Assembly: GCA_050015675.1 (NCBI GenBank)
Contig: JBEKAY010000005.1
Span: forward strand, 53,124 to 117,123
Direction of reading: 5' to 3'
Length of the DNA stretch: 64,000 bases
Source: Fen-1298 sp050015675
Lineage (GTDB): Bacteria; Bacteroidota; Ignavibacteria; UBA10030
A model generated the notes under the pieces. That model saw only the letters and a list, made by a program, of their open reading frames with translations. It searched no databases and had not been told where the DNA came from. The position numbers were made by a program, and so were the translations under genes. Of the stretch, positions 1-8,914 are shown piece after piece. Positions within the stretch are counted from its first letter, which is position 1; every line of letters begins with the position of its first letter.

Positions 1-1
1 C

Positions 2-757
2 GTCGGTGATAATCCGGCATCGCAATCATATGTCAAATCGAAAGGTAAGGCATGTGAAGCAATAGGTTTTTATTCTATTACCGAAATCATGTCTGCAACT
101 ATTTCCGAGCAAGCATTACTTGCGAAGATTGACGAGTTTAACCACGACTCAAGAATTCACGGTATACTTGTTCAACTTCCACTCCCTAAACATATTAATG
201 AACAAAAAGTAATTGAAGCGATTGATCCGCGAAAGGACGTGGATGGTTTCCATCCTATGAGCATTGGTAAATTAGTTATTGGACTTGATACATTCAAATC
301 ATGCACACCTGCCGGAATTCAAGAACTGCTCGTGCGAAGCGGAAATGATCCATCAGGAAAGCACGTTGTTGTTGTCGGCCGCAGTAATATAGTCGGTAAG
401 CCGATAGCAAATATTTTAGTGCAGAAACAGCGCGGCGCAAATGCAGTGGTAACTGTTGCACACACAGGTGCTTCCGATCTCACATCCTATATCAAGTCTG
501 CAGACATTCTCATTGCCGCTATCGGCAAACCGGAATTCATCACCGGTGCCATGTTAAAGCCAGGCGTTGTCATTATTGATGTCGGCATCAATCGCGTTGA
601 AGATGCTTCGTTGCCGAAAGGCTACCGTATCGTCGGTGATGTACATTTCGAATCTGCATCGAAAGTCGCAAAGGCAATCACGCCAGTCCCCGGCGGGGTC
701 GGTCTAATGACCGTTGCGATGTTATTAAGGAATACACTGAAAGCAGCAATGCAGTGA
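2..757 (+). CDS. folD: Bifunctional methylenetetrahydrofolate dehydrogenase/cyclohydrolase FolD, 5' end outside window
   Basis: FolD interconverts 5,10-methylene-, methenyl- and 10-formyl-tetrahydrofolate with NADP in the cytosol. The reading frame is open from base 2, so about 40 N-terminal residues lie outside the window. Visible signatures are VGDNPASQSYVKSKGKAC, whose YVxxK lysine (bases 41-43) is the catalytic lysine by comparison with E. coli FolD, then GILVQLPLP, the Rossmann motif VVVVGRSNIVGKP, and PGGVG near the C terminus. Oddly, the usual PGGVGPMT reads PGGVGLMT here, a Pro to Leu change. An internal ATG at base 89 would remove the catalytic lysine and is not a credible start. Confidence 0.95.
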   Translation, partial: VGDNPASQSYVKSKGKACEAIGFYSITEIMSATISEQALLAKIDEFNHDSRIHGILVQLPLPKHINEQKVIEAIDPRKDVDGFHPMSIGKLVIGLDTFKSCTPAGIQELLVRSGNDPSGKHVVVVGRSNIVGKPIANILVQKQRGANAVVTVAHTGASDLTSYIKSADILIAAIGKPEFITGAMLKPGVVIIDVGINRVEDASLPKGYRIVGDVHFESASKVAKAITPVPGGVGLMTVAMLLRNTLKAAMQ

Positions 758-857
758 GAAATGATCAGAGACAAGGATCAATTAACGAATAAAATTAGGT
801 GGTTATTCATTCGCAGTTCATTGTTGATCATTTTTCATTGGCAATATCAATAGTATC

Positions 858-1157
858 TCAAGCTTCTTCTGAAAAGAGTCGTGCAAAACCATTGTACGGG
901 ATAAGTGGAATAATTTCAAATGCGATCAAACCTGCTTTGACTAACGGTAATGTTGCAAGCACAGATTGAGCTTCTTCGACATCCTTGCATTCGAAAATCA
1001 ACACTGCTTCATTTCGATCTTGCCGGAAGTACAGTTCGCGGATAATTCCCTCTTGATGCAACTTCCACGCCTGCCTCGCTTCTTCTTTCAAAAGATTAGG
1101 TGTGAATTGTTCGTCTGCAATGCCAATAACTTCTTTTTCAAGTGCGAGAATTTTCAT
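858..1157 (-). CDS. Small dimeric alpha/beta-barrel (YCII/muconolactone-isomerase-like) protein
   Basis: A 99-residue protein with a beta-alpha-beta ferredoxin-like pattern: MKILALEKE at the start, an amphipathic helix (EEARQAWKLHQEG), the strand-rich EAVLIFECKD, then a second helix and strand ending in FEIIPLIPY. This resembles small YCII or muconolactone-isomerase-type domains, which form dimeric alpha/beta barrels. The exact family and substrate are not recognised. It lies 12 bases downstream of the membrane-protein gene on the same strand and may share its transcript. Confidence 0.6.
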   Translation of the reverse strand: MKILALEKEVIGIADEQFTPNLLKEEARQAWKLHQEGIIRELYFRQDRNEAVLIFECKDVEEAQSVLATLPLVKAGLIAFEIIPLIPYNGFARLFSEEA

Positions 1158-1169
1158 AAGAAAATTGTC

Positions 1170-1604
1170 TCAGGATTGGATTGTTGATTTCTCAACCGGC
1201 GCATTAATAACCGGATTAAAGAACCGGATGGTTTCATCGTTCAGAAGCACCCAAATACTATAGACGCCAAGAATAGTACCGAGTGGAATATGTATCAGAT
1301 TGAAGAATGATATCACGAGCGATGTAATCCGTCCCCATTCTTTTTTCTTAATCACACCGACAGCTCCGATGATTCCGATAATTGAAAAAACCAAGATAAT
1401 AATTCCGATAACAGTCAGGATAAGCGGTACGATGTCCAGCAATTCCGAAGGGATCTCATCCATTCCGTGGTGATTATATCGCGAGATTAACTCAAAGAAA
1501 TATCTGAATCCAATTGCGATGGCGAAAAGAACAAATGCACCAATGAGCGTAAAAGAATTATAAACAATGTTCAGAATGCCGACGAGTGAAATATGCTTTT
1601 CCAT
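1170..1604 (-). CDS. Small four-helix integral membrane protein
   Basis: A 144-residue protein with about four hydrophobic segments: roughly residues 8-30, a Val/Ile-rich pair near the middle (IVPLILTVIGIIILVFSIIG) and a C-terminal segment (LIHIPLGTILGVYSIWVLL). A KKKEWGR loop sits between the second and third hydrophobic regions. The ATG at 1604 is chosen because GAGGAG precedes it by nine bases; a longer frame from 1637 would begin upstream of that ribosome binding site. It resembles uncharacterised small bacterial membrane proteins that end in a YSIWVLLNDE-type motif. No function can be assigned. Confidence 0.75.
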   Translation of the reverse strand: MEKHISLVGILNIVYNSFTLIGAFVLFAIAIGFRYFFELISRYNHHGMDEIPSELLDIVPLILTVIGIIILVFSIIGIIGAVGVIKKKEWGRITSLVISFFNLIHIPLGTILGVYSIWVLLNDETIRFFNPVINAPVEKSTIQS

Positions 1605-1637
1605 AGTATACTGCTCCTCTCCGAAAGTATTGTTCAA

Positions 1638-2195
1638 GAATTAGATTTAATTCGATTTATTATACGACCTTTTTAGCAGGAAAGTTATAATAATTTGAAA
1701 AAGAAGTAACCGCTCAGTGTAAAATGGTATTATGGTTTCTGTGGCCGTTACCACCCCTGACTTGAATAGATAAAGCAGATAACGGTCACATATCTAGAAC
1801 CTATCTAAAAAACGAAAAATGACTTGTACATTGCCAGAGTGTTATGTATAGTCAAGGTGCTATGACACGACGAGACGAACTATCTGGTATTCAATTTTCT
1901 CCTGTCTCTTTGAATTCGGCTGGCTTTTAGATAGAGAATAAAGGAAGATTGTTCCTATTGCGATCACTAACAGGATAATTATTTCTCTTAGTATATTTTT
2001 CCTACTTTCCCGGCGAGAATTAAATCTATGGCATTCAATTCCTCAGATGTGAATTGGAGATTTGTTAACGCTCCTACAGCATTTTCAATTTGAGCGAATA
2101 CATTGTTGTTGGATATTCATCTCTATTCAGACTTCACTCGATGTAAGTGTGGCAAATAATTGATTGAGGAGGTCGCATATTTGGATTTGACAGCG
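1638..2195. other. Intergenic stretch with gene remnants
   Basis: No intact gene is seen. On the minus strand 1988-2116 is a stop-bounded fragment that looks like an aldo/keto reductase C terminus (separate entry). A further stop-bounded minus-strand frame at about 1860-1990 reads LREIIILLVIAIGTIFLYSL followed by a polar tail. It would be a one-helix membrane peptide, but it has no ATG and no ribosome binding site. The remainder (1638-1860) shows nothing recognisable. Confidence 0.5.
1988..2116 (-). pseudogene. Possible aldo/keto reductase C-terminal fragment
   Basis: A minus-strand frame bounded by stops reads NNNVFAQIENAVGALTNLQF and continues TSEELNAIDLILAGK before its stop. The pattern of an Ile/Glu/Asn helix, then F-T-S-E-E-L-x-x-I-D, is typical of the last helices of aldo/keto reductases, where it follows the NADP-binding strand. 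Nothing upstream in any frame supplies the rest of the enzyme, so this would be a small relic. The call rests on pattern recognition only. Confidence 0.35.
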
Positions 2196-3242
2196 TCAAA
2201 CTATTTTAAAGTGTAATATGGATAACTCTTGGAGAGTCCTTGCACTCTCTTCAGGTGTGATATCCCGCTGTGGTTCAGCGAGCATTTCATATCCAACCAT
2301 AAATTTTTTGATCTGTGCCGATCGAAGAAGCGGTGGATAAAAGTGCATGTGAAAATGCCATTCGTTATGCTGACGACTATCAGTCGGTGCTTGATGCAAG
2401 CCGGCAGAATATGGGAATGAGGTCTTAAATAAGTTATCGTACTTAACGGTTATTGCCTTTATCGTACCAGCATAGTCTTTTCGTTCACTGGATTTCAATT
2501 GAAGAATATTGGAGATCCTTCTTTTCGGGATTATCATGGTTTCGTACGGCCATATCGCCCAGTAAGGAACCACAACTACAAACGACGCATTTTCAAAGAC
2601 CAAGCGTTCATTTAAGCGCAACTCTAATTTTAGGTAATCAGCCAGCAATCCTCGTTTCTTCCTGGAAGAATAATCCTTGAATTGTTTCAATTCTTTCTGT
2701 GCTTCCATGGGAATGCTTTCCTGCGCCCAGATCTGGCAATGAGGATGCGGATTGCTATTCCCCATGATCGATCCTTTATTTTCGAAGATCTGTACATGAT
2801 TGATGTAAGGTTTCTCTCCTAACATTCTGAACTCTTCCTGCCAGATGGCAATAACTTGTTCAATTTCATCTTCACTCATTTCAGCGAGAGTCAGGTTATG
2901 TTTCGGCGAATAATTGACGACCCGGCATATTCCTCGTTCTACTTTCGCGATAAGCAAATTATTCTTTTTGGTCTCTTCAGAAGGAATATCCGGCAAGAGT
3001 GCGGAGAAATCATTGGTAAAGACATAGGTTCCTGTGTACTGTGGATTGACTTCACCATTTGCACGCTTATTTCCCGGGCACAAATAACATCCTGATTCAT
3101 ATTCAAGGCTTTGCCCATTCGAAGCAGCTGAGATTTCTCCTTGCCATGGGCGCTGAGTTCTTTGTGGAGAAACAAGAATCCATTCTCCTGTCAGGATATT
3201 TTTTCTTCGATGAGGAAATCGTAATACCTTAGTCTGCCGCAT
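2196..3242 (-). CDS. galT: Galactose-1-phosphate uridylyltransferase
   Basis: GalT moves UMP from UDP-glucose to galactose-1-phosphate in the Leloir pathway. The active-site His-Pro-His is visible in NPHPHCQIW (H166-P167-H168), where the second His forms the uridylylated intermediate. A CxxC (CYLC) sits near the N terminus, as in zinc-binding GalT proteins, and EWHFHMHFYPPL lies near the C terminus. The chosen ATG gives 348 residues, the usual family length, and overlaps the 3' end of galK by 14 bases, indicating translational coupling. An alternative start further into galK would add 15 residues. Confidence 0.95.
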   Translation of the reverse strand: MRQTKVLRFPHRRKNILTGEWILVSPQRTQRPWQGEISAASNGQSLEYESGCYLCPGNKRANGEVNPQYTGTYVFTNDFSALLPDIPSEETKKNNLLIAKVERGICRVVNYSPKHNLTLAEMSEDEIEQVIAIWQEEFRMLGEKPYINHVQIFENKGSIMGNSNPHPHCQIWAQESIPMEAQKELKQFKDYSSRKKRGLLADYLKLELRLNERLVFENASFVVVVPYWAIWPYETMIIPKRRISNILQLKSSERKDYAGTIKAITVKYDNLFKTSFPYSAGLHQAPTDSRQHNEWHFHMHFYPPLLRSAQIKKFMVGYEMLAEPQRDITPEESARTLQELSILHFKIV

Positions 3243-4404
3243 GTTCGTTCGCTGTGATGATATGGGTTCCAGAATCAATGGAGGCAATATATGTCTTCAG
3301 GTCGACGTGAAATTCCTTCTTGTATTTCTCAGCCACCTGTTTGTTGATTTCTGCGGCTGTCTGATTTTCTATAAGGTTAATCGTGCATCCCCCAAATCCG
3401 CCTCCCATCATCCGTGAGCCATATACCTGTGGAATACCTTGAACGGCTGTCACAAGAAAATCGAGTTCTTTGCAGCTTACTTCATAATCTTGACTTAAGC
3501 CCTGGTGTGTTCTGTTCATGTACACACCAAAAGTTTTCAAGTTTCCTTTTTCCAACTCGGTGCACGCACTAAGCACACGATCATTTTCCTCTACGACATA
3601 TTTACACCGTCGATAGATCGTCGGGTTCATCTTATTCTTGCATTTTTGCATCATGTCAACAGAGACATCCCGCAGATAGTGCACATCCGGATAACTTTTT
3701 TTTATTATTTCTATGCCCTCACTGCATTCTTTTCTTCTTCGATTATATTCCGACGATGCTAACGAATGCGAGACACGCGTGTCAAAGAGAACGAGAGATA
3801 TATTGTTAAAAGCAAACGGATAGTATTTGTATTCTAATGAGCGGCAATCAATACGAAGGGCGTTGTTTTGTTTACCGAAAATGTTTATGTATTGATCCAT
3901 AATACCGCATTGTACACCGACAAATTCATTCTCTGCCTTTTGAGCAAGCTTGACAAGGGAGAGTGCCTCAATATGTAAATCAAACATGGTGTTAAGTGCA
4001 AAAGCCAAGCCTGCTTCAAGTGCCGCAGAAGACGACATCCCGGCGCCGATAGGGATGTCTCCTCCAAAGACACAATTGAAGCCTCTTATGCGATACTTCG
4101 TTTTGATACATTGATCCACAACTCCCATGAGATAATTCGGCCATCCCTTTTTTGAAAAATGAAGATCATCTATCGAATACTCATGCTCATCGTTCATGTC
4201 CATTGCATATACTTTACATTGTCGATCACTCCGCGGAGCAATTGCAAAATATATTGCTTTATCAATAGCAGCCGGAAGGACGTACCCCATATTATAATCT
4301 GTATGCTCGCCAATAAGATTCACTCTTCCAGGTGAACGAAATAAGAGGGGCTGTTCTTTGAATCTTTCCCGAAAGAGTGCTGTAGTTGATTCAACAAAGC
4401 TCAT
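3229..4404 (-). CDS. galK: Galactokinase
   Basis: GalK phosphorylates alpha-D-galactose at C1 with ATP. The 391-residue protein has all three GHMP-kinase landmarks: the galactokinase signature GRVNLIGEHTDYN near residue 30, the phosphate-binding loop PIGAGMSSSAALE, and the C-terminal GSRMMGGGFGGCTI. Length is normal. The order symporter, small membrane protein, galK, galT with gaps of 15 and 6 bases and then an overlap shows one galactose-uptake operon on the minus strand. No galactose mutarotase or UDP-glucose epimerase lies in this window. Confidence 0.96.
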   Translation of the reverse strand: MSFVESTTALFRERFKEQPLLFRSPGRVNLIGEHTDYNMGYVLPAAIDKAIYFAIAPRSDRQCKVYAMDMNDEHEYSIDDLHFSKKGWPNYLMGVVDQCIKTKYRIRGFNCVFGGDIPIGAGMSSSAALEAGLAFALNTMFDLHIEALSLVKLAQKAENEFVGVQCGIMDQYINIFGKQNNALRIDCRSLEYKYYPFAFNNISLVLFDTRVSHSLASSEYNRRRKECSEGIEIIKKSYPDVHYLRDVSVDMMQKCKNKMNPTIYRRCKYVVEENDRVLSACTELEKGNLKTFGVYMNRTHQGLSQDYEVSCKELDFLVTAVQGIPQVYGSRMMGGGFGGCTINLIENQTAAEINKQVAEKYKKEFHVDLKTYIASIDSGTHIITANEHAAD

Positions 4405-4410
4405 AGACGT

Positions 4411-4626
4411 TCACCTTGTTTGCTTTCTCATTTTTAAATACATCCCACCGCCGAAAATAATCATAAACCCTCCCCACCAAATATCGGGATGTGTTTCAGC
4501 TAGGACTGTTTTCACAGCTGGTGGATTAATTAATTGATAAATACCGCTGCAAAAGACAAGCCCGCCTATCACCAATAATATCAATCCGACAAAATACCAA
4601 ATAGGTTTCATTCCTTGTTCAGACAT
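4411..4626 (-). CDS. Small two-helix membrane protein of the galactose operon
   Basis: A 71-residue protein with two hydrophobic segments, about residues 8-32 (IWYFVGLILLVIGGLVFCSG) and 48-65 (IWWGGFMIIFGGGMYL), joined by a short periplasmic-type loop with PP and HPD. AAGGAG precedes the ATG. It sits between the symporter and galK with 15- and 6-base gaps. The placement suggests an accessory subunit of the symporter, comparable in position to the small proteins found with other SSS transporters. That role is an inference; no family was recognised. Confidence 0.8.
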   Translation of the reverse strand: MSEQGMKPIWYFVGLILLVIGGLVFCSGIYQLINPPAVKTVLAETHPDIWWGGFMIIFGGGMYLKMRKQTR

Positions 4627-4641
4627 TTTATTTCTCCTTAA

Positions 4642-6318
4642 TTACCAGAACCAAATATTTAACAGAATAAAGACGATTAAAGAAATAATCGCATAAAATT
4701 CCGGTCTCTTTATAAATGGGGTATCCTGATCGAGCTTCTCCTTAGTCAATCCTTTAACCAAGCCGACAAGTTCTTCTTTCGATCTCTTTTTTGTTAACAT
4801 GCTTACCACAACTGTTACGACAACGCAGATCAACCATGCCCACCATGCTCGCCAGAAGTTAGCTGCCATGTCGCTCTGAACACTCGACATTGTGATGATA
4901 CTTTGAGCAAACCAGTGAAACTTTACAGCTAAGTACATGAGGATTGACGAAAGCATCCCTACGATGAGGCCCCAAAAAGCGCCATTCGGCGTAATCCACC
5001 AGAAAAACATGCCGAGCAGCATAGTTGCAAAGAGCGGTGCATTGACCCATGAAAAAATTGCCTGCATATAATCCATGATGCTGGGAAAACCTTTTGCCCA
5101 GTATGCAGTTACTAAAGAAAGAATGACACCGACAATGGTCGACACGCGTCCCATCCAGAGAAGGTGTGCATCGGATGCTTTTTTATTCAAGACAGATTTG
5201 TATATGTCGTATGTCCATACCGTATTGAATGCACTGATGTTACCTGCTTGCCCTGCCATAAATCCAGCAAGTAATGCTGTCACTCCTAAGCCGATTAAGC
5301 CGGGTGGATAATACCGTGCAATCAAGAGTGGCAGTGCAGAATCATAATTTGCCTGTCCTCCATCCTGTAATAATTTGAATCCACTTTTTGGATCAATGGA
5401 AAGAGCGATTGCTATCAACCCTGCAATGATAACGATAAAAGGTAATGCCATCTTGAAGAACGATGCAAGAATTGGTGTCATGCGTGCCGAACGTAAATCC
5501 TTCGCCGAGAATGCGCGTTGAACAACAAGAAAGTCTGTCGTCCAATATCCAAAAGATAAAACAAATCCCAAGCCAAGCACGATGCCGCCCCAGTGAATAA
5601 GCATTCCGTTTTGCGCCGGATTTGACGAAGTCGACCAAAGTGTGGTAAACGAGACTTGTGGACTGTATGTGTTAATCCGTGCCATGATTTCGCTTAAGCT
5701 TCCAATTTCTATGATCCCAAGAATTGAAACAAGAAATAATCCAAACCAGATCAAGAAAAATTGGACGATTTCAGTAAAGATTGCGGACATAAGCCCACTC
5801 ATTGTAACATATCCTGCAACAGTAATTGCCGAAGCCCACATGCTGTAATCCCAATTCCAGCCGAGAAATGTGTGCAGCACAAGAGCCATAGCATACAAAT
5901 TGATTCCTGAGACCAACAGCGTCATGATCGCAAAGGAGATACCATTGATGACGCGTGTTTTCTCATCAAACCGGAGTTTAAGATAACCAGGAATAGAATT
6001 GATCTTGCTGCTGTAATAGAAAGGCATCATATAAATACCAAGGAAGAGCATTGCAGGAACTGCACCTATCCAGTAGAAATGAGCAACATACATTCCGTAT
6101 TTAAAAGTATTCCCAGTCATGCCAAGTAACTCGAGCGCTCCTAGATTTGCTGAAAGAAAAGCAAGCCCTGCAACCCATGTAGAATTTTTCCTTCCGGCAA
6201 GAAAAAAATCCTCTTGGCTCTTCGTATATCTGCGAAGGTACAAACCAATGCCAAGAACAAAGCCGAAATAAACAATGATAATGACCCAATCTATGAACGA
6301 TAACCCTATCGCTTCCAT
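4642..6318 (-). CDS. Na+/solute symporter (SSS/SGLT family), probable galactose transporter
   Basis: A 558-residue inner-membrane protein with about 14 hydrophobic segments. It begins with the SSS-type helix IDWVIIIVYFGFVLGIGLYL and the loop FFLAGRKNSTWVAGLAFLSANLGALELLG, a hallmark of Na+/sugar symporters. Downstream are NSIPGYLKLRFDEKTR, GYWTTDFLVVQR and GFMAGQAGNISAFNTVWTYD, all typical SGLT-type regions. AGGAG lies six bases before the ATG. As the first gene of an operon with galK and galT it most likely imports galactose (inference from context). About 13 bases upstream-region motif TTCAAACGATTGCA (6392-6405) is an imperfect CG-centred palindrome that could be a LacI-family site; this is weak. 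Confidence 0.9.
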   Translation of the reverse strand: MEAIGLSFIDWVIIIVYFGFVLGIGLYLRRYTKSQEDFFLAGRKNSTWVAGLAFLSANLGALELLGMTGNTFKYGMYVAHFYWIGAVPAMLFLGIYMMPFYYSSKINSIPGYLKLRFDEKTRVINGISFAIMTLLVSGINLYAMALVLHTFLGWNWDYSMWASAITVAGYVTMSGLMSAIFTEIVQFFLIWFGLFLVSILGIIEIGSLSEIMARINTYSPQVSFTTLWSTSSNPAQNGMLIHWGGIVLGLGFVLSFGYWTTDFLVVQRAFSAKDLRSARMTPILASFFKMALPFIVIIAGLIAIALSIDPKSGFKLLQDGGQANYDSALPLLIARYYPPGLIGLGVTALLAGFMAGQAGNISAFNTVWTYDIYKSVLNKKASDAHLLWMGRVSTIVGVILSLVTAYWAKGFPSIMDYMQAIFSWVNAPLFATMLLGMFFWWITPNGAFWGLIVGMLSSILMYLAVKFHWFAQSIITMSSVQSDMAANFWRAWWAWLICVVVTVVVSMLTKKRSKEELVGLVKGLTKEKLDQDTPFIKRPEFYAIISLIVFILLNIWFW

Positions 6319-6540
6319 CGTTTACTCCTTGCTGAATGAAAATGCACTAATCAATTTAACTTTCCATTTTTTAATATGAATTTTTACGAGTTTCAAACGA
6401 TTGCATATTAAGATATATTAATATTTGTATCAAGGGCTCTTTATTATTTAGTGCTTTCTTCATTCATCTAAAACTATGGAGGTTGAGGAGATTTATTCTT
6501 ATCATTTTGTACACTATAACCAAGACACATAAAGAATTCG

Positions 6541-8667
6541 ATGCACTTACGACTCTCATTCCAAAACCGTATTTTTATTGTCCTTGTAATTATCGCAATC
6601 TTGACGCTGCTTGTTGTATGGACTGTCATCCGTCCGAGGTACGAAGCATCGGTCATTTCGGAACGCCTTGCCAGCGTTCAGCAGCTTCAGATTTATGCCG
6701 TTGAAAATCTTGACCGCACTATCGCAGGCTGGTCGGATGCTACGCATTTCATTGCAGGGCAAGTGACGGAACGGCCGAAAGAGGGAGAAATTATACTGCG
6801 CACCATGATGACCTTGCATCCGGAGATCATCCAAATCAACATTCACTCATCCAAGCTTTCCGATGAACTCACTAGCCAGAATACATCCTATCCGGCGGCG
6901 AATGTGCAAGTAAAGGATGATGCATGGGTGAAGTCAAAAATAGATACGCTGCTGCAAATCGCGTGGCTTAACGATACTCTGCCGCACCAGCAATTTTTTG
7001 TTATGCGGACTCGTTTTCAGGTGCAAAACATTCCTTTTGTGCTTACAATAGTTTGGGATGCGGTAAAATTAAATTCCCTGCTGACCAATTTGCCTCTCGG
7101 CGAGAATTTTTTAGTCAGCATTCAAAGCAAATCTACAGTAATCCTCCGCAATATTTCTCCATTTCAACTAATCGTAGTGCACAGTTCAGAAGAACGAATG
7201 AGCACGCTGCAGAGCATGTATCAAGGAGAAGAGACTTGGCGTGTTCTGACAAGCGCTTTTCAAACTGCGCAACTCTGGATAATAATTGCAGTTCCGGAAA
7301 AAACAATTCTTAGGCCGGTGAAAGATCTTCTTTTTTACTCTACTTCACTCGTTATCGGACTTGCTTTTTTGATGCTGGTAGTCGGATGGGTACTTTCCTT
7401 TCAAATAAACCGCCCCATTGCCCGCCTTGTGAAGGATGTACAACGATTGGGCAATTTGGATTTTACCCAAGCGATTCAAATCCCTGCGATGAAAGACTTG
7501 CACGGCATGGGCGAGACAATCGAGCTAATGCGCCAGGCGCTCGAGCGGTACCAGCGCTTGAATGTAGAAAAAATTATTCTTGAAGAATGGAAAAACAAGT
7601 TGTTCATGACGCATAGCAACGATTTGATCGGTTTTACAAATGGAACCGGCGAGTTTGTTTTTCGGAACGATAAACTTGACGAGTTTTGCACTTCATTGCT
7701 GCCAGCGCGTACGTTCAATACAAAATCCGACATACTGACACACCCGTCCATCATAAAGACGAAAGAAACTATACGCGACGAAATTACGGACAATTTACAA
7801 GTATGTTTGCATCAATCTGAAATAAAAGCCCAAACCGATTCTACGATTGTGAATTATTACCACGTGAACGACCTGTCCATTATTCGCAGCGGGGAAAACC
7901 TTGGCTCCCTTCTTATATTCCATGACCAGACGCATGAACGGCTTATAGATAAAATGAAGACGGATATGATTAACGTCATTGTGCATGAACTACGCAATCC
8001 GATAGGAAGCATTATGGGATTTGCCGAAATTCTTCTGCATGATCCAAACCTGGACGCTGAAAAACAAAAAGAATTTCTCCAATTGATGTATGACAGCAGT
8101 TTGAATCTTAACAATCTGATCAACCGATTTCTCGATATATCGCGTCTTGAATCACACCGGATCGAGTATCCTAAAGTTCTCACCAATATCACAGCCATTG
8201 TTAACGCAGTCGTGGACACTCAAAAACCTCAACTAACGAAAAAATCTCTTACAGCGGAGCTTGATATCCAAAGGGACATTCCTGAGGTTGTTGTTTCACC
8301 GGATTTATTCCGCGAAGCGGTTTCAAATCTTCTTTCAAATGCCATTAAATACGGCGGCCCGGATCGCATAATAAATCTTTCGCTTTCAATGAAAGATCAC
8401 AATATCATATTCTCCATAGTAGACCATGGCTATGGCATACCTCCGGAAGCGCAGTCAAAATTATTTACAAAATTCTTCCGCGTCAATAATCCGAAGGTTT
8501 CCTCGGAAATCGGAACCGGATTAGGCCTGGCTCATGTAAAAGAAATTACCTCGTATCATAATGGCATCATCAAGCTTGAATCAAATGCAGATATCGGGTG
8601 CAAGTTCACGATTACAATTCCTGCAATAACTTCTGAACCAAGCAGTGGGAGTTCGACTGGAGGTTAA
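6541..8667 (+). CDS. CHASE4-type membrane sensor histidine kinase
   Basis: A 708-residue hybrid-free sensor kinase. An N-terminal membrane helix (about 12-32) is followed by an extracytoplasmic domain with AVENLDRTIAGWSDATHF, typical of CHASE4 sensors, and a second helix (about 262-285). Then come a HAMP domain, a degenerate PAS-like segment (about 357-470), the phosphoacceptor box with H482 in VIVHELRNPIG, and an ATPase domain with the N box LLSNAIKYGG and the glycine boxes VDHGYGIP and GTGLGLAH. No response regulator gene is adjacent, so the kinase is an orphan. The ribosome binding site is weak. The ligand is unknown. Confidence 0.92.
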   Translation: MHLRLSFQNRIFIVLVIIAILTLLVVWTVIRPRYEASVISERLASVQQLQIYAVENLDRTIAGWSDATHFIAGQVTERPKEGEIILRTMMTLHPEIIQINIHSSKLSDELTSQNTSYPAANVQVKDDAWVKSKIDTLLQIAWLNDTLPHQQFFVMRTRFQVQNIPFVLTIVWDAVKLNSLLTNLPLGENFLVSIQSKSTVILRNISPFQLIVVHSSEERMSTLQSMYQGEETWRVLTSAFQTAQLWIIIAVPEKTILRPVKDLLFYSTSLVIGLAFLMLVVGWVLSFQINRPIARLVKDVQRLGNLDFTQAIQIPAMKDLHGMGETIELMRQALERYQRLNVEKIILEEWKNKLFMTHSNDLIGFTNGTGEFVFRNDKLDEFCTSLLPARTFNTKSDILTHPSIIKTKETIRDEITDNLQVCLHQSEIKAQTDSTIVNYYHVNDLSIIRSGENLGSLLIFHDQTHERLIDKMKTDMINVIVHELRNPIGSIMGFAEILLHDPNLDAEKQKEFLQLMYDSSLNLNNLINRFLDISRLESHRIEYPKVLTNITAIVNAVVDTQKPQLTKKSLTAELDIQRDIPEVVVSPDLFREAVSNLLSNAIKYGGPDRIINLSLSMKDHNIIFSIVDHGYGIPPEAQSKLFTKFFRVNNPKVSSEIGTGLGLAHVKEITSYHNGIIKLESNADIGCKFTITIPAITSEPSSGSSTGG

Positions 8668-8815
8668 TCGGGAGGTGTTCAGATCTTTGCAGATTAATTC
8701 GCAAGGCGATCGGGCGATCTTCGTAGAAGCTATCAAAAGAGGCACGCTTAAGTTGACATTCGATTCAATTGATGATGAAAAAAATGTCGGATCAAAAATC
8801 TGGAAGATCAAATAA
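8645..8815 (+). CDS. Possible small unknown ORF overlapping the kinase 3' end
   Basis: After an in-frame stop within the kinase gene, a frame open to 8815 encodes VRLEVNREVFRSLQINSQ and continues to KIWKIK. GTG codons at 8645 and 8675 could start proteins of 56 or 46 residues; GGGAG lies immediately before the second. The peptide alternates charged and hydrophobic residues like a small beta-rich domain, but it matches nothing recognised. It may be a real small gene or a relic. Evidence is limited to frame openness and plausible amino-acid composition. Confidence 0.25.
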   Translation: MGVRLEVNREVFRSLQINSQGDRAIFVEAIKRGTLKLTFDSIDDEKNVGSKIWKIK

Positions 8816-8914
8816 TAGAAAAGATTTTTGCTACCTGTACAATTGAGCTATGAATTTGACAGGTGTCATCTTTTCTACAAGAAAAATCGAACAGATGGTA
8901 CTATGATAGAGTAC

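Noticed and set aside
757..857. Terminator after folD from AATGATCA and TGATCATT
   Set aside because: The arms are complementary but separated by about 55 bases; the T-run is short, so a functional hairpin is doubtful.
858..1157. Assigning superoxide dismutase to the small barrel protein
   Set aside because: Similar small proteins are sometimes labelled this way, but no metal-binding residues of any SOD family are present.
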